Below, piece by piece: positions 1 to 9,724 of a DNA stretch of 64,000 nt; position 1 is the stretch's first letter; each line of letters starts with the position of its first letter. Under the pieces are notes generated by a model. The model saw only the letters and a program-made list of their open reading frames with translations. It searched no databases and was not told the DNA's origin. A program made the translations under genes and the position numbers. This DNA is from CAVYUC01 sp963771595 (GTDB lineage Bacteria; Bacteroidota; Bacteroidia; Bacteroidales; Prolixibacteraceae): assembly GCA_963771595.1 (NCBI GenBank), contig CAVYUC010000035.1, forward strand, positions 1 to 64,000, read 5' to 3'.

Positions 1-2
1 AC

Positions 3-409
3 ATTATCAGGCAAAAATTAATTGCTGAAATCGATAAGCTGAATTACAGGAAAAAACAAAGGCTACTGTTTTGTTCTTTCTGCCGGATAACGAATTGCAT
101 GAAATCAGCCTGCTGTTTTATTCGTATCTGGCACTAAAAAAAGGCTACAATGTTATTTATCTTGGTCAGTTTGTTCCATTTGAGGATTTGGTGAAGATTC
201 AGCAAAAAACAGAGATTGATTTTGTTTTTACGGCATTCATTAATTCTGTTCAGAAAGAAGAACTGGAGCATTATCTGGTGGAGTTGAAAAATTTATTTTC
301 GAAGCAAAAAGTATTTATAACCGGCTGGCAACTGCAAATCCATAAACCCGAGCTTCCACGAAATGTGAAAATTGTAAAAGATTACAAAGAATTTAAGAAG
401 TTTATGTAA
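3..409 (+). pseudogene. MerR-type regulator, cobalamin-binding domain (3' part, frameshifted)
   Basis: This is the C-terminal part of a MerR-family transcriptional regulator with a B12-binding-like domain; the N-terminal HTH lies off the window. The first 57 bases read as IIRQKLIAEIDKLNYRKK in frame 3. From about position 56 the family sequence (KATVLFFLPDNELHEI..., then GYNVIYLGQFVPFEDL) continues in frame 2. The join falls on the six-A run at 51-56, and one extra A would restore a single frame. It is therefore either a real frameshift or a homopolymer sequencing error. Members of this family control carotenoid, light or stress genes in other bacteria; the target here cannot be seen. If the frameshift is real, an internal start such as TTG at 71 would give only a 112-residue fragment. 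Confidence 0.75.
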
Positions 410-417
410 TGAATTGA

Positions 418-1500
418 TCAAGTGGAATTTTTGCGCTTTCTCTTCTGCCTCGATTTTGTGGTGGCCGGTTCTGCAGAAGTAGTTTTATTTAATTCTTCCT
501 CGATAACTTCAATTAAACGTGCAAAATCCTTTTGAGTAATTTCGCGGTTTTCCAAATCAGGAAAAATCATTTTTTTCGGAAACCGGTAGTTAAGTTTGAT
601 GTTCAACTCGTACAAATTAGCAATTTGAGTTTTCGGTTTAAACAATATCCAGGGAGTTCTTTGGTGCAGAATATCGGGTACCAGCCAGGGTTCCAGGGAA
701 TGTTCCGAATCGAAATAATGTTTGAGCAGAATTTTTTTGCTGGGCAGCTTTTTTTGATCGGTCCACCAGTAATAGTTAACATTTTCCATCGCTTCGTAAG
801 TTTCGGCTTCTGTAGAAACTACCTCAAGACTGTCGAGCATGTTGGAGAGCAAAACAGTTACAGCATCATTATATTCCATTTCACTTTTTAATGCCCGCAT
901 GCCAATGGTGATGCCCATTAGGTTGGAATAGAGATCTTCCGGCGAAAAACTGGAGTAGCGTTCGGGCAGAAGCGGAACATAAGAAGCGCCAAACCAGGTG
1001 GCAATTTCGTGCCAAAGCGATAAATCATACGCTATCTTTCCGGCAAGTTTATACACGTTGATATTGGTGGCATCGGTCGGGAGGGTTAAAATCAAAGTTT
1101 TTGAACCACCTTCATTTCCCAAATCAATGGTATCCGAAGCATTATTCTGCAGGCTTTCGTTAATGCGGCAATACAACCAGGCTGTCCAATCGGCATAATC
1201 GCGCAGGTGGCCCAAATCCAGAAATCCGCCGCGGCGGGTATAAATATTACCGTTTCCTTCGGTATCGTTTCCCAGGTAGGAGTGAGGACCAATTTTTTCA
1301 AGCGAAGTAATATCTGTTTTTTTTGCAAACGGAACGCCGGCAATTCCCAAATCGGCACCAAAGGAACAGCAGAACCGGATGACTTTTGGCGGAGCCGCAG
1401 AAAGTTCTTCTGCTGTTAAATGCGGAGTTTTTGCCTGTAAAGCTGCAAATGGCAACAGTACAGCATTTATAAAAAACATGCCGAAAAGAACACTCTTCAT
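418..1500 (-). CDS. DUF4056 domain-containing envelope protein
   Basis: This 360-residue protein matches the DUF4056 family, whose function is unknown. I start it at the ATG at 1498-1500 (MKSVLFGMFFINAVLLPFAA), because this gives a clean signal peptide and leaves 10 bases after the stop of the upstream gene. An ATG further upstream would overlap that gene. The body has a conserved segment around FGADLGIAG, YTRRGGFLDLGHLRDYADW and LSLWHEIATWFG, typical of the family. The C-terminus is a Lys/Arg-rich tail (RQKRKRK). It lies directly downstream of ggt on the same strand and is probably co-transcribed. It is exported, probably to the periplasm or outer membrane. Confidence 0.75.
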   Translation of the reverse strand: MKSVLFGMFFINAVLLPFAALQAKTPHLTAEELSAAPPKVIRFCCSFGADLGIAGVPFAKKTDITSLEKIGPHSYLGNDTEGNGNIYTRRGGFLDLGHLRDYADWTAWLYCRINESLQNNASDTIDLGNEGGSKTLILTLPTDATNINVYKLAGKIAYDLSLWHEIATWFGASYVPLLPERYSSFSPEDLYSNLMGITIGMRALKSEMEYNDAVTVLLSNMLDSLEVVSTEAETYEAMENVNYYWWTDQKKLPSKKILLKHYFDSEHSLEPWLVPDILHQRTPWILFKPKTQIANLYELNIKLNYRFPKKMIFPDLENREITQKDFARLIEVIEEELNKTTSAEPATTKSRQKRKRKNST

Positions 1501-1510
1501 TTTATCAGAA

Positions 1511-3199
1511 TTAAAAACCAGCAGCTTGTCCATCTTTTCGCGATTCGGAAGCTCCGTAGTAAACTTTATTTTTGCCGTCCCACATAATGGCCTGGTAACC
1601 ACCGTACAATCCTTTTACGTAACCCATTTTGTGGCCTTTGCTCATCAGCTCGCGGATCGTTAGGTATGGAAATCCCGACTCCAGCGCAGTTTCTCCGCCG
1701 TCGGTCATTTCTTCGCCGGTGGGTTGGCTCGAGCCGGTATGAATAATGCGTGGAGCATCGCCAGCTTCCTGCAGGTTCATTCCAAAATCAATGATGTTGC
1801 AAATTATCTGAACGTGGCCCTGTGGTTGCATGGCGCCACCCATCAATCCAAAACTTATATATGGTTCGCCATTTTTTGTGATGAAAGCCGGAATTATTGT
1901 ATGAAACGGTCTTTTATGTGGTTCATAAACATTCATATGTCCTTCTTTTAAGGCAAACAACTGGCCGCGATCCTGCAAAATAAAACCCAGTTTTCCGGGT
2001 GTCATTCCGGAACCAAGTCCAAGGTAATTGCTCTGAATCAGCGAAACCATGTTTCCTTCGGCATCGGCAGTGGTCAGATAAATGGTATTTCCTTTTTCCA
2101 GTTCGCCGGCAGGATAACTGCGCGCTGCTTTGTTTTTATCGATTAATTCTGCACGCTTTTTCCCATATTCTTTCGAGATTAACTGTTCAATAGGTAAGTC
2201 ATTGAAATCAGGATCGGAATAATATTTGGCCCGATCTTCAAAAGCCAGTTTTTTGGCTTCAATAAACAGGTGCACGTATTCAGGCGATCCAAAACCCATT
2301 TCGGCAACATCAAAGTTTTCCATGATATTCAGCATTTGCAATACTGCCGTTCCCTGGCCGTTTGGCGGAAGTTCCCACACATCATAACCGCGGTAATTGG
2401 TGGAAACCGGCTCCACCCATTCCGAAGTATGATCTTCAAAATCTTTCATGCTTAAAAATCCTCCCTGTTCGCGGACATAATCGACAATTTTGCGGGCAAT
2501 TTCACCTTTATAAAATTCGTCGCGGCCTTTATCGGCAATTGTCTGGAGCGTTTTTGCCAGATATTGATTTTTAAAAACTTCACCTTTTTCGGGAGCTTTT
2601 CCACCGGGCATGTAAACTTCTTTAAATCCGGGAAAATCTTTCAGAATTTCTGCATTTCCTTGCCAGGCACCAGCAATAACTTCGGTAACCGGAAATCCGT
2701 TTTCAGCATAAAAAATTGCAGGTGTTAAAACCGATTCCATGGTGAGTTTGCCAAATTTATTGTGCAGTTCAAACCAGCCATCGACGCAGCCTGGCACTGA
2801 AACCGGAAGCGGACCGAATGATGGAATTTGTTTGTAACCGTTTTTTTTGAAATAATCAAGTGTTAATTCATAAGGAGAGCGCCCGCTGGCATTTAATCCA
2901 TAAAGTTTTTTTGTTTTCGCATCCCAGACTATGGCGAACAAATCGCCGCCAATTCCGTTTCCGGTGGGTTCGACCAGACCCAGTACGGCATTTGCAGCAA
3001 TGGCAGCATCAATTGCATTTCCACCGGCTTTTAAAATATCGAGCGCGGCCTGGGTTGCCAGCGGCTGACTTGTGCAGGCCATTCCATGTTGTGCAATCAC
3101 TTCGCTGCGGGTGGCAAAAGGCAATCCGGTCACGCGGTCCTGGGCAAAAAGTAGTATGCCGAAAAAAAAGAAAAGAATAGTTACAGAAAATTGTTTCAT
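1511..3199 (-). CDS. ggt: Gamma-glutamyltransferase
   Basis: This is a 562-residue gamma-glutamyl transpeptidase precursor, which cleaves glutathione and other gamma-glutamyl compounds in the periplasm. It has a signal peptide (residues 1-20, ending LLFAQ), the large-subunit N-terminal core (GGNAIDAAIAAN, GGDLFAIVWD) and the autoprocessing site GNTIYLTT near residue 380. There the Thr after Asn (about T382) becomes the N-terminal nucleophile of the small subunit. The small-subunit motifs DAEGNMVSL and GLGSGM follow. Length matches the family (about 560-590). It is the first gene of a probable two-gene unit with the DUF4056 gene. Confidence 0.95.
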   Translation of the reverse strand: MKQFSVTILFFFFGILLFAQDRVTGLPFATRSEVIAQHGMACTSQPLATQAALDILKAGGNAIDAAIAANAVLGLVEPTGNGIGGDLFAIVWDAKTKKLYGLNASGRSPYELTLDYFKKNGYKQIPSFGPLPVSVPGCVDGWFELHNKFGKLTMESVLTPAIFYAENGFPVTEVIAGAWQGNAEILKDFPGFKEVYMPGGKAPEKGEVFKNQYLAKTLQTIADKGRDEFYKGEIARKIVDYVREQGGFLSMKDFEDHTSEWVEPVSTNYRGYDVWELPPNGQGTAVLQMLNIMENFDVAEMGFGSPEYVHLFIEAKKLAFEDRAKYYSDPDFNDLPIEQLISKEYGKKRAELIDKNKAARSYPAGELEKGNTIYLTTADAEGNMVSLIQSNYLGLGSGMTPGKLGFILQDRGQLFALKEGHMNVYEPHKRPFHTIIPAFITKNGEPYISFGLMGGAMQPQGHVQIICNIIDFGMNLQEAGDAPRIIHTGSSQPTGEEMTDGGETALESGFPYLTIRELMSKGHKMGYVKGLYGGYQAIMWDGKNKVYYGASESRKDGQAAGF

Positions 3200-3319
3200 T
3201 TTGAATTTTTTGAAAACCTGCGTTTTTGTACTTCAGGAACTTTAAAATTAATATTTTTTCAACTCCGCTAATGGTTCTGTAAATAATATTGAATCGTTAT
3301 CTTCGAAAAAATTTTAAAT

Positions 3320-6184
3320 ATGGAACGTTTTCTCTCCCAATGTGCGAAATACATAAACGAAAAACATGGCAGCGAATTGCATGAAATCTGCCTGGTTTTT
3401 CCAAATCGCCGTGCCGGTGTATTTTTTAATTCTTACCTGCAGCATGAAATTTCAAAACCGGTAATCGGCGCACAGCTTGTTACGGTTAATGAACTGATAT
3501 CGGGTTATTCGGATTTGCAGCAGGGGGAGAAGTTGCAGCTTATTTCGGAATTGTACGAGGAATTCAGGCAACACACCCAAACAAAGGAAACTTTTGATGA
3601 ATTTTATTTCTGGGGCGAAGTACTGCTGGCCGATTTTAACGACGTGGATCGCTACCTTGTTAATGCCAAAGATTTGTTTACAAACATTGCCGATTTAAAA
3701 GAACTTGAAACGCTTTTCGAATATTTAACCGAAGAACAGAAGCAGGCGCTGGCGCGGTTTTGGGGAAGTGTTGCAGTGTTGGAGAAAAAAGAAAATCAGC
3801 AAAAATTTGTTCAAATCTGGCAAAAACTGTACAGTGTTTATGCCGGCTTTAAAAAACGGTTGTCCGATAAAGGAATTGCTTATGGCGGAATGGTTTATCG
3901 TTCAGTAGTTGAAGGACTCGAACAAAATCAGTTTAACTTTCCTGCAAAACAGTATTATATAATTGGCTTAAATGCGCTGAATACGTGCGAAGTGAAATTT
4001 TTTAGCCGGATGGTGAAGGAGCAGAAAGCCAGTTTTTTATGGGATTTTCATCCGCTGTACGTTCATGATACCAACAACGAAGCGGGCCGCTTTTTACGCG
4101 ACAATCTAAAACGGTTTCCGCCGCCCGAGGATTTCAAGCTGGATTTAACGGGTTTTGAAAATGACAAGCAAATAACATTAATGGCCGTTTCGTCCAACCA
4201 CGGGCAGGCACAGGTTATTCCACGGTTTCTTGAAAAAGTAAAGCCCGGTTTTAAAACTGAATTTGATAACACTGCAGTGGTGCTGGCCGACGAATCGTTG
4301 CTTTTTCCTGTGCTGGGCGCAATTCCTGCAGAGTTTGGAACCGTGAATGTAACGATGGGTTATCCGGTAAAAAATTCGGTGGTTTACGGATTTTTGGCGC
4401 TGCTAATCAACCTGCTCAGAAACAGAAAAAACAATGCCGAAAATGAAACAGTGGTCTATCACCGTTTTGTTACCGATGTTTTAAACCACCAGCTGCTGGG
4501 AAATGTGGAACCGGAGAAGACAAAGCAATTTTTGCAGAACCTTAAAATCAACAACCGGATTACTGTTCCCCTAAATGAAATTGATTTTTCGCCGCTGCAC
4601 CGGCTAATTTTTAGGCTCCCCGAAAATGTTGAAAATTACAGCGCCTGGTTTTTGGAGATTTTATCTGCTTTTTATGAAAGAATAAATTCGCAAACGAAAA
4701 ATGATATGCTGCTGGAGCTGATTTACAGCATTTATAAAGCCGTTGAAAAGTTGCAGTCGGTTATTCAAAATGTACAAAAAGAGCAAAGCCGGACCATTAG
4801 TGATGCAGTTTTTTTTAGGTTATTCAACCAATATCTGGGGCAGGTTTCGGTGTCGTTTGAAGGCGAACCTCTTTCGGGAATGCAGGTGATGGGAATTTTG
4901 GAATCGCGCTGCCTCGATTTTAAAAATCTTGTAATTATTGGATTGAATGAAGATAAGTGGCCGAGGAAATTTACGGCACCCACATTTATTCCATTCAACC
5001 TGCGAAAAGGTTTTGGTTTGCCGGGCATTGATGAACAGGATGCCATGTACGCCTATTATTTTTACAGGTTAATTCAGCGGGCAGAACATGTTACAGCAAC
5101 CTACAGCACACTGAAAGAGGGAATAAGTACCGGCGAACTGAGCCGTTTTGGTTTTCAGCTTTTTTACGATTCAAAGATGAAAACAGAAGTGAAAAGTCTG
5201 GATTTTTCGTTTTCCAGCGATCCCGTTCAACCCATTGAAATCAGCAATTCAGCCAAAATGCTGAAGGCGCTGCTTGAACGAAATTCAGCCCAAAAACCAT
5301 TTTCGCCCACTGCATTAAATACCTATTTGCAGTGCAGCCTGCGGTTTTACTTTAAATATATATTGCAATTGCCCGAACCCGATGAAGTGAAAGATGAAAT
5401 CGATAGTCCGGTATTTGGGAACATTTTTCACGAAACAATTGAAATGCTTTACAAACCTTTTGTGGGGAAGGTGGTGAACAAATCGGACGTGGAAAATATT
5501 CAGAAAGATAAAATACGTATTGAAAATGAAATTCTGAAAGCCATTGGAAAACATTATTTCAAATATAAAACACCTGTTACCAAACCGGTGAAACCGGAAG
5601 GAAAAACCATACTCATTTACGAAAACACCAAATTGTTTCTAAATCGATTGCTGGAAATTGACAAGGATTACGCGCCGTTTCAATTGCATTCGCTGGAGCA
5701 AAATTATAACTGCGAATTACAACTCGAAATGAACGGCCAGCCTCTTTCTGTTTTTATTGGCGGCAAAATTGACCGGGTTGACCGGGTAAATGGCCAGTGG
5801 CGGATTCTGGATTATAAAACCGGATATATGGATAAATTCTCCTTTAAAACAGTTGAGGAGCTATTTGAAAAAGATGTGGAAAAACCCAAAAAAGAAATTT
5901 TGCAGGCGCTGTTTTACTCACTTATTTTAAAGAATAATTTGAAGAATGAAAACGATTTTCATCCGGCAATATACAATCTTCGCAAATTTTTCGATGAAAG
6001 CCACTCGCCCGACATAAAATGGAACAACCGCGAATTTTCGTTTCATGAAGTTGAACAGGATTTTGTTGCGCATTTGAAAACAGTGTTCGAGGAAATTTTT
6101 GCGGAAGAAAGCAGTTTTTACCAGACGCCACACGAAAAAGTTTGTCAGTATTGTGCGTATAACAAAATTTGTCAGCGCTATTAA
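3320..6184 (+). CDS. AddB/RexB-like PD-(D/E)XK nuclease
   Basis: This 954-residue protein looks like the Bacteroidota AddB-type subunit of a RecBCD/AddAB-like recombination nuclease. The N-terminal two thirds is a degenerate helicase-like region (FPNRRAGVFFNSYL near the start, GLNEDKWPRKF in the middle). The C-terminus is a PD-(D/E)XK nuclease with D818 (GGKIDRVD), D831 and K833 (ILDYKTG). Four cysteines, C672 (TYLQCSLRFYFKY) and the final CxxCxxxxxC (C942, C945, C951), match the AddB iron-sulfur pattern. The AddA/UvrD-like partner is not adjacent. A TTTG-type promoter is not obvious in the 120-bp gap to the divergent ggt. Confidence 0.88.
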   Translation: MERFLSQCAKYINEKHGSELHEICLVFPNRRAGVFFNSYLQHEISKPVIGAQLVTVNELISGYSDLQQGEKLQLISELYEEFRQHTQTKETFDEFYFWGEVLLADFNDVDRYLVNAKDLFTNIADLKELETLFEYLTEEQKQALARFWGSVAVLEKKENQQKFVQIWQKLYSVYAGFKKRLSDKGIAYGGMVYRSVVEGLEQNQFNFPAKQYYIIGLNALNTCEVKFFSRMVKEQKASFLWDFHPLYVHDTNNEAGRFLRDNLKRFPPPEDFKLDLTGFENDKQITLMAVSSNHGQAQVIPRFLEKVKPGFKTEFDNTAVVLADESLLFPVLGAIPAEFGTVNVTMGYPVKNSVVYGFLALLINLLRNRKNNAENETVVYHRFVTDVLNHQLLGNVEPEKTKQFLQNLKINNRITVPLNEIDFSPLHRLIFRLPENVENYSAWFLEILSAFYERINSQTKNDMLLELIYSIYKAVEKLQSVIQNVQKEQSRTISDAVFFRLFNQYLGQVSVSFEGEPLSGMQVMGILESRCLDFKNLVIIGLNEDKWPRKFTAPTFIPFNLRKGFGLPGIDEQDAMYAYYFYRLIQRAEHVTATYSTLKEGISTGELSRFGFQLFYDSKMKTEVKSLDFSFSSDPVQPIEISNSAKMLKALLERNSAQKPFSPTALNTYLQCSLRFYFKYILQLPEPDEVKDEIDSPVFGNIFHETIEMLYKPFVGKVVNKSDVENIQKDKIRIENEILKAIGKHYFKYKTPVTKPVKPEGKTILIYENTKLFLNRLLEIDKDYAPFQLHSLEQNYNCELQLEMNGQPLSVFIGGKIDRVDRVNGQWRILDYKTGYMDKFSFKTVEELFEKDVEKPKKEILQALFYSLILKNNLKNENDFHPAIYNLRKFFDESHSPDIKWNNREFSFHEVEQDFVAHLKTVFEEIFAEESSFYQTPHEKVCQYCAYNKICQRY

Positions 6185-6222
6185 CAGCTGGAAAACCCGA
6201 TTTAATCTGGAAATTAAAAATT

Positions 6223-6990
6223 ATGGAGAAATTAAATATCACACTTATTCAACCGGATATTATTTGGGAAAAACCACTGGAAAACCTTGCAAAATATTCT
6301 AAAATGCTCTCAACAGTGCAATCCACCGATGTAATTGTTTTGCCTGAAATGTTTACCACCGGATTTTCCATGGCTCCCGAAAAACTATGCGAGAACATGA
6401 ATGGCCCGTCCGTATTATGGATGAAAAAAAGGGCCCGCGAGAAAAATGCTTCTGTAGTTGGCAGTTTAATCATCAACGAAAATGAGAATATTTACAATCG
6501 TGCCGTATGGGTTTTTCCCGATGGAAATATTCAGTTTTATGACAAGCGGCATTTGTTTTCGATGGGAGAGGAGCATCTGCATTATTCGCCTGGAAACAAA
6601 AAGCTTATTGTTGAATTTCGGGGATGGAAATTCTGTCCGTTGGTTTGTTACGACCTGCGATTTCCGGTGTGGAGCCGTAACACCGAAGATTACGATGTGC
6701 TGCTGTATGTGGCCAACTGGCCAGCCGCCCGTCACGAAGTCTGGAAAACGTTGCTGCAGGCACGCGCAATCGAAAATCAGGCGTATTGTGCTGGAGTGAA
6801 CAGGATAGGGAAAGATGGTTCAGGTTTGAATTATTTAGGTGCATCGGCGCTGATTTTGCCAAAAGGGAAAAGTGAATTTTTAGATGACGTTGAAAAGAGC
6901 CGCACTTTTAGTTTGTCTTATTCGGAATTACACCAGTTCAGGAAAAATTTTCCGGTTCTGAATGATGGCGACAAATTCAAACTAATGTAA
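6223..6990 (+). CDS. Nitrilase-superfamily amidohydrolase (omega-amidase type)
   Basis: This 255-residue carbon-nitrogen hydrolase resembles YafV/omega-amidases, which hydrolyse alpha-ketoglutaramate and alpha-ketosuccinamate. The catalytic triad is visible: E42 (LPEMFTTGFSM), K108 (YDKRHLF) and C142 (PLVCYDLRFP). I place the start at the ATG at 6223 (MEKLNITLIQPD), which begins exactly where the family fold begins; a start further upstream would overlap the previous gene's stop. It follows the nuclease gene by 38 bases on the same strand and could be co-transcribed. It is cytoplasmic. Confidence 0.92.
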   Translation: MEKLNITLIQPDIIWEKPLENLAKYSKMLSTVQSTDVIVLPEMFTTGFSMAPEKLCENMNGPSVLWMKKRAREKNASVVGSLIINENENIYNRAVWVFPDGNIQFYDKRHLFSMGEEHLHYSPGNKKLIVEFRGWKFCPLVCYDLRFPVWSRNTEDYDVLLYVANWPAARHEVWKTLLQARAIENQAYCAGVNRIGKDGSGLNYLGASALILPKGKSEFLDDVEKSRTFSLSYSELHQFRKNFPVLNDGDKFKLM

Positions 6991-6993
6991 ATT

Positions 6994-7776
6994 TCAAAAT
7001 TCCAGGATCATTCCGGTTTTTAGCTGCGGGCTATCAAATGATTGTTTGAACATTTCCAGTGCCTGAATTTCCGTGCAATGCGAAGGAAACAGATTTTCAA
7101 CCCCGATATTTTTAAAATATTTTATGGTTTGTTGAGTCTGAAAATTATTCGTTTTCAAATGAAAACCTCCCAGAATAGCTTTGGTTTTAGAAATGCCGGT
7201 CACTTTTTTAGCGTATTCGGTAATATTGCAAATTCCTGAATGTGAACATCCGGTGATGACCACAAGTTTTTTACCGACCACCGCCGCCAGCGCCGAATCG
7301 TCCATTACAAAATCGTCGTTTCCCTGATCATCAACAAAAGTAGTGCTTTTCGCTTCAAAATCATTTTCCCGCGGAATTTCTCCCAAAAAGAATAGATGCT
7401 CAGTAATTTTTATTGGTGCTCTTGTCAGGATTAAATTAAATCTTTGTTGAATTTCATCTCTTGAAAGTTGTAATCCAACGGCAGTCCGATTCCTTTTTCG
7501 AAAACGTTTAATAAATATTTCGGGATGTGTTATCAGCGTTTTATTTTTTAGAAACTGTAGTCCGTTGCCATGATCCCAATGACCGTGGCTCAACACCACT
7601 TTTTGCACTTCCCGATGAATGTCAATGCCTGATTGTTCTGCATTTTTCAAAAACAGATTTGAATGGCCCGTATCGAACAGTATTTTTTCACCATCGATTT
7701 CTATGAGGTACGAAATTCCATGTTCAGCTCCGAAATTGGCGCCGGCATTGTTTTCGGTTAATACCGTTAGTTTCAT
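6994..7776 (-). CDS. MBL-fold metallohydrolase
   Basis: This 260-residue metallo-beta-lactamase-fold protein has the metal motif HGHWDH at H64-x-H66-x-D68-H69. It also has the later ligands around CSHSGICN and GGFHL. The arrangement resembles the group annotated as dihydropteroate-synthase-like or 7,8-dihydropterin-6-methyl-aminobenzene-phosphate-related MBL proteins (DUF-type, archaeal/bacterial), but the substrate cannot be told from sequence. It converges on the nitrilase gene with only 3 bases between the stop codons. No signal peptide, so it is cytoplasmic. Confidence 0.85.
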   Translation of the reverse strand: MKLTVLTENNAGANFGAEHGISYLIEIDGEKILFDTGHSNLFLKNAEQSGIDIHREVQKVVLSHGHWDHGNGLQFLKNKTLITHPEIFIKRFRKRNRTAVGLQLSRDEIQQRFNLILTRAPIKITEHLFFLGEIPRENDFEAKSTTFVDDQGNDDFVMDDSALAAVVGKKLVVITGCSHSGICNITEYAKKVTGISKTKAILGGFHLKTNNFQTQQTIKYFKNIGVENLFPSHCTEIQALEMFKQSFDSPQLKTGMILEF

Positions 7777-7892
7777 TTTTTATTCTTGATTATGACACTA
7801 AATAAATAATGTTAATATATTATAAGTAAGTTAAATACCTGCCGAACGGACAAAAAGCAGGAGATGAATATCCAATTCAGTGTCCCGTAAAT

Positions 7893-8234
7893 TTAATGAT
7901 GGTGGCAGTTATTCTCGTTTAATTCAAGGGTATCGTTCAAAAAAGCGTTGACTAAACTGGCAGCTGTTTTTCGGGAGGCACCTTCAAAAACATTGATTTT
8001 ATGGTGACTTAAGATTTGCTTTGCGCGATCGCCCATTCCTCCCGTAATTACATCCGTAACACTTTGGTCTTTAAGCCATTTTGGAATAATTCCCGGCTGA
8101 TGTGGAGGAGGAGTAATTACTTCTTCGGAAACTATTTTATCATCTTCAACTACAATAAATGTAAAAAATCCGGCACGACCGAAATGTCCGTCAAGCATTC
8201 TCATACTGTCTGTCGGTACTGCTATTTTCTTCAT
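7893..8234 (-). CDS. NifB/NifX-type iron-molybdenum cofactor-binding protein
   Basis: This 113-residue protein belongs to the dinitrogenase iron-molybdenum cofactor-binding (NifX/NafY) fold, widespread outside nitrogen fixers. It starts MKKIAVPTDS, contains the conserved DGHFGRAGFF segment and GGMGDRAKQIL, and ends in a histidine tail (NNCHHH) that could bind metal. With the upstream DUF5320 gene on the same strand it forms the familiar small Fe-S/metal-associated pair. The promoter at 8636-8667 probably drives both. Its real cargo or partner is unknown. Confidence 0.88.
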   Translation of the reverse strand: MKKIAVPTDSMRMLDGHFGRAGFFTFIVVEDDKIVSEEVITPPPHQPGIIPKWLKDQSVTDVITGGMGDRAKQILSHHKINVFEGASRKTAASLVNAFLNDTLELNENNCHHH

Positions 8235-8304
8235 ATTCTTTTTGTATTAAATGTTTTTGTACCAAAAAAATCGCGTTGTATAATACAGCACGATTTAAAA
8301 TTAA

Positions 8305-8499
8305 TTACCACCACCTTTTTCGCCATCGCCTGAGTTCTGGCCTGTCTTCGCGGCTTTCAGACTGTTCGCCAAAACGAAACCTGCCCAATCGTTTTTTTTG
8401 TTGAAGTTCTGCAGAATCCGTTTCCGGGATGCATCTTCCTGTTCTTCTTCCTGTCAGGGCGCCTTTCCCTTCCGGCCCTGTTTTGTTAAATTCTGGCAT
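8305..8499 (-). CDS. DUF5320 small protein
   Basis: This 64-residue protein begins MPEFNKTGPEGKGALTGRRTGRC, the signature of DUF5320 (GTGPxGxGxxTGRxxGxC). It is followed by a glutamine-, arginine- and tryptophan-rich tail. These small proteins usually sit beside NifX/NifB-type genes, as here (70 bases upstream of one). Function unknown; a role in metal or cluster handling is inferred only from that neighbourhood. The transcript would have a long leader of about 130 bases from the predicted promoter. Confidence 0.8.
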   Translation of the reverse strand: MPEFNKTGPEGKGALTGRRTGRCIPETDSAELQQKKRLGRFRFGEQSESREDRPELRRWRKRWW

Positions 8500-8635
8500 T
8501 TTTTTCTTTTTTTAAATTAATTTAAAAGTGCTTTTTATGCACATTTTATTCAACGACAAAAAAAATTTTATGATGTTTTATTTCTTTTGCCACCGATAAA
8601 TCATTTCATGTATTTTAAAAACAAAAGTTCGATAA

Positions 8636-8667
8636 CAAATTTATTAAAACTGTGTGATAAATGCAAA
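8636..8667 (-). promoter_or_regulatory. Bacteroidota-type promoter of the DUF5320-nifX pair
   Basis: On the minus strand, TTTG (8664-8667) is followed by exactly 20 bases and then TAAATTTG (8636-8643). This matches the -33 TTTG / -7 TAnnTTTG consensus of Bacteroidota sigma-ABfr. Transcription would start around 8629 and run into the DUF5320 gene. Confidence 0.6.
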
Positions 8668-8710
8668 ATAATATGAACAAAAGATTTAATTAAAATAATT
8701 TACCTGATGG

Positions 8711-9403
8711 CTAGCCTTTTAATTTAATTTCTTCAAGCCGGTTTTCGTCTAAAACAGTGATTTTGTTTTTGTCTGCTTTGATTATACCAAGGCGTTGAAA
8801 TTCTATAAGCATACGCGAAACACTTTCTCGCGAAGTGCCAATAAGCGAAGCCACTTCCGAACGCGTAAGATTGAGGTTGAAAGGATTTTCGTTGTAAACC
8901 TGATTTTTAAAATACAAAAAAGCATTTGCCAGGCGGCCGGGAAGTTGTTGTTGCAGATTGTTTGTTAACCTCTCACAATAATTTCTTTCATCTTTCAGGA
9001 TTTTGACCAAAACTTCACAGGCAAAAGTTCCATTGTCTTTTAACAGTTGCAGAAAGGATTGGATTGCAATAAAGCAAACTTTGACCTCCGTTAAAGCAAA
9101 TCCGGAACAAAAATATTGAGTGTTTGCTGGATTTAAATTTTGCAGATTTAAAAAGGCGCCCTTTTTCGAAATTTTTAATACATAATCCCGATCGCCTGCT
9201 CCGTTTTTAAAAAGTTTTATAAATCCTTCTCTAACATACACAATATGACTGGCCGGTGCTCCTTCTTTCACTATAAGTTCTCCCTTATTGAACCGTATTC
9301 GCAAACATCCTTCTTCAATTGTTTGAAGCTGTTCAGTTTGGAGTAGCAAAACGGCATCCGATTTTTCAATGCAATTGGCACACCTGAATTCCTTGATTTT
9401 CAT
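8711..9403 (-). CDS. Crp/Fnr-family transcriptional regulator
   Basis: This 230-residue cyclic-nucleotide/FNR-type regulator has an N-terminal CxxC (MKIKEFRCANCIEK), then the double-stranded beta-helix sensor (LIVKEGAPASHIVYVREGFIKLFK). It ends with a winged HTH (LTRSEVASLIGTSRESVSRMLIEFQ near the C-terminus). I start it at 9403, where the family N-terminus begins, rather than 10 codons upstream. The Bacteroidota members act as redox or stress regulators; the effector is not visible. A TAACTTTG -7 element at 9455-9462 on the minus strand, about 50 bases upstream, is a likely promoter. It lies between the DUF5320/nifX pair and a divergent small membrane protein, either of which may be its target. 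Confidence 0.92.
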   Translation of the reverse strand: MKIKEFRCANCIEKSDAVLLLQTEQLQTIEEGCLRIRFNKGELIVKEGAPASHIVYVREGFIKLFKNGAGDRDYVLKISKKGAFLNLQNLNPANTQYFCSGFALTEVKVCFIAIQSFLQLLKDNGTFACEVLVKILKDERNYCERLTNNLQQQLPGRLANAFLYFKNQVYNENPFNLNLTRSEVASLIGTSRESVSRMLIEFQRLGIIKADKNKITVLDENRLEEIKLKG

Positions 9404-9511
9404 AGTAAATTTTAAAAGTGTTGCACATATCACAATTATAAAGAATAAATATCACAAAGTTATGAACTAAAGTTTAATTATTTAAATTAATTTTAATAAA
9501 AAATATTGAAG

Positions 9512-9724
9512 ATGAATAAGATTCTTTTCCTAACATGTTTTCACCTGGGAATTTGTGGTTTTTTAGGATTTTTAGTTACGCTGCTATTTGGATTTCTCGC
9601 TTATAATGTTGGGTTTTCCATCAACTTGTTTTATATAGCATTGATAGTTTTTGCTGCAGTAGCGGTAACGATTTCGGTGGTGTGCATTGTGCAATGTTCC
9701 AGAAAGCTGAAAAATTGTAACTAA
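9512..9724 (+). CDS. Small two-helix membrane protein
   Basis: I do not recognise the family of this 70-residue protein (MNKILFLTCFHLG...). It has two hydrophobic segments (about residues 4-30 and 36-60) separated by a short turn. It ends with a cysteine-containing basic tail (CSRKLKNCN). It is divergent from the Crp/Fnr gene with a 108-base shared upstream region, so it may be under that regulator's control. The ATG at 9512 is preferred over a TTG two codons earlier. Confidence 0.55.
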   Translation: MNKILFLTCFHLGICGFLGFLVTLLFGFLAYNVGFSINLFYIALIVFAAVAVTISVVCIVQCSRKLKNCN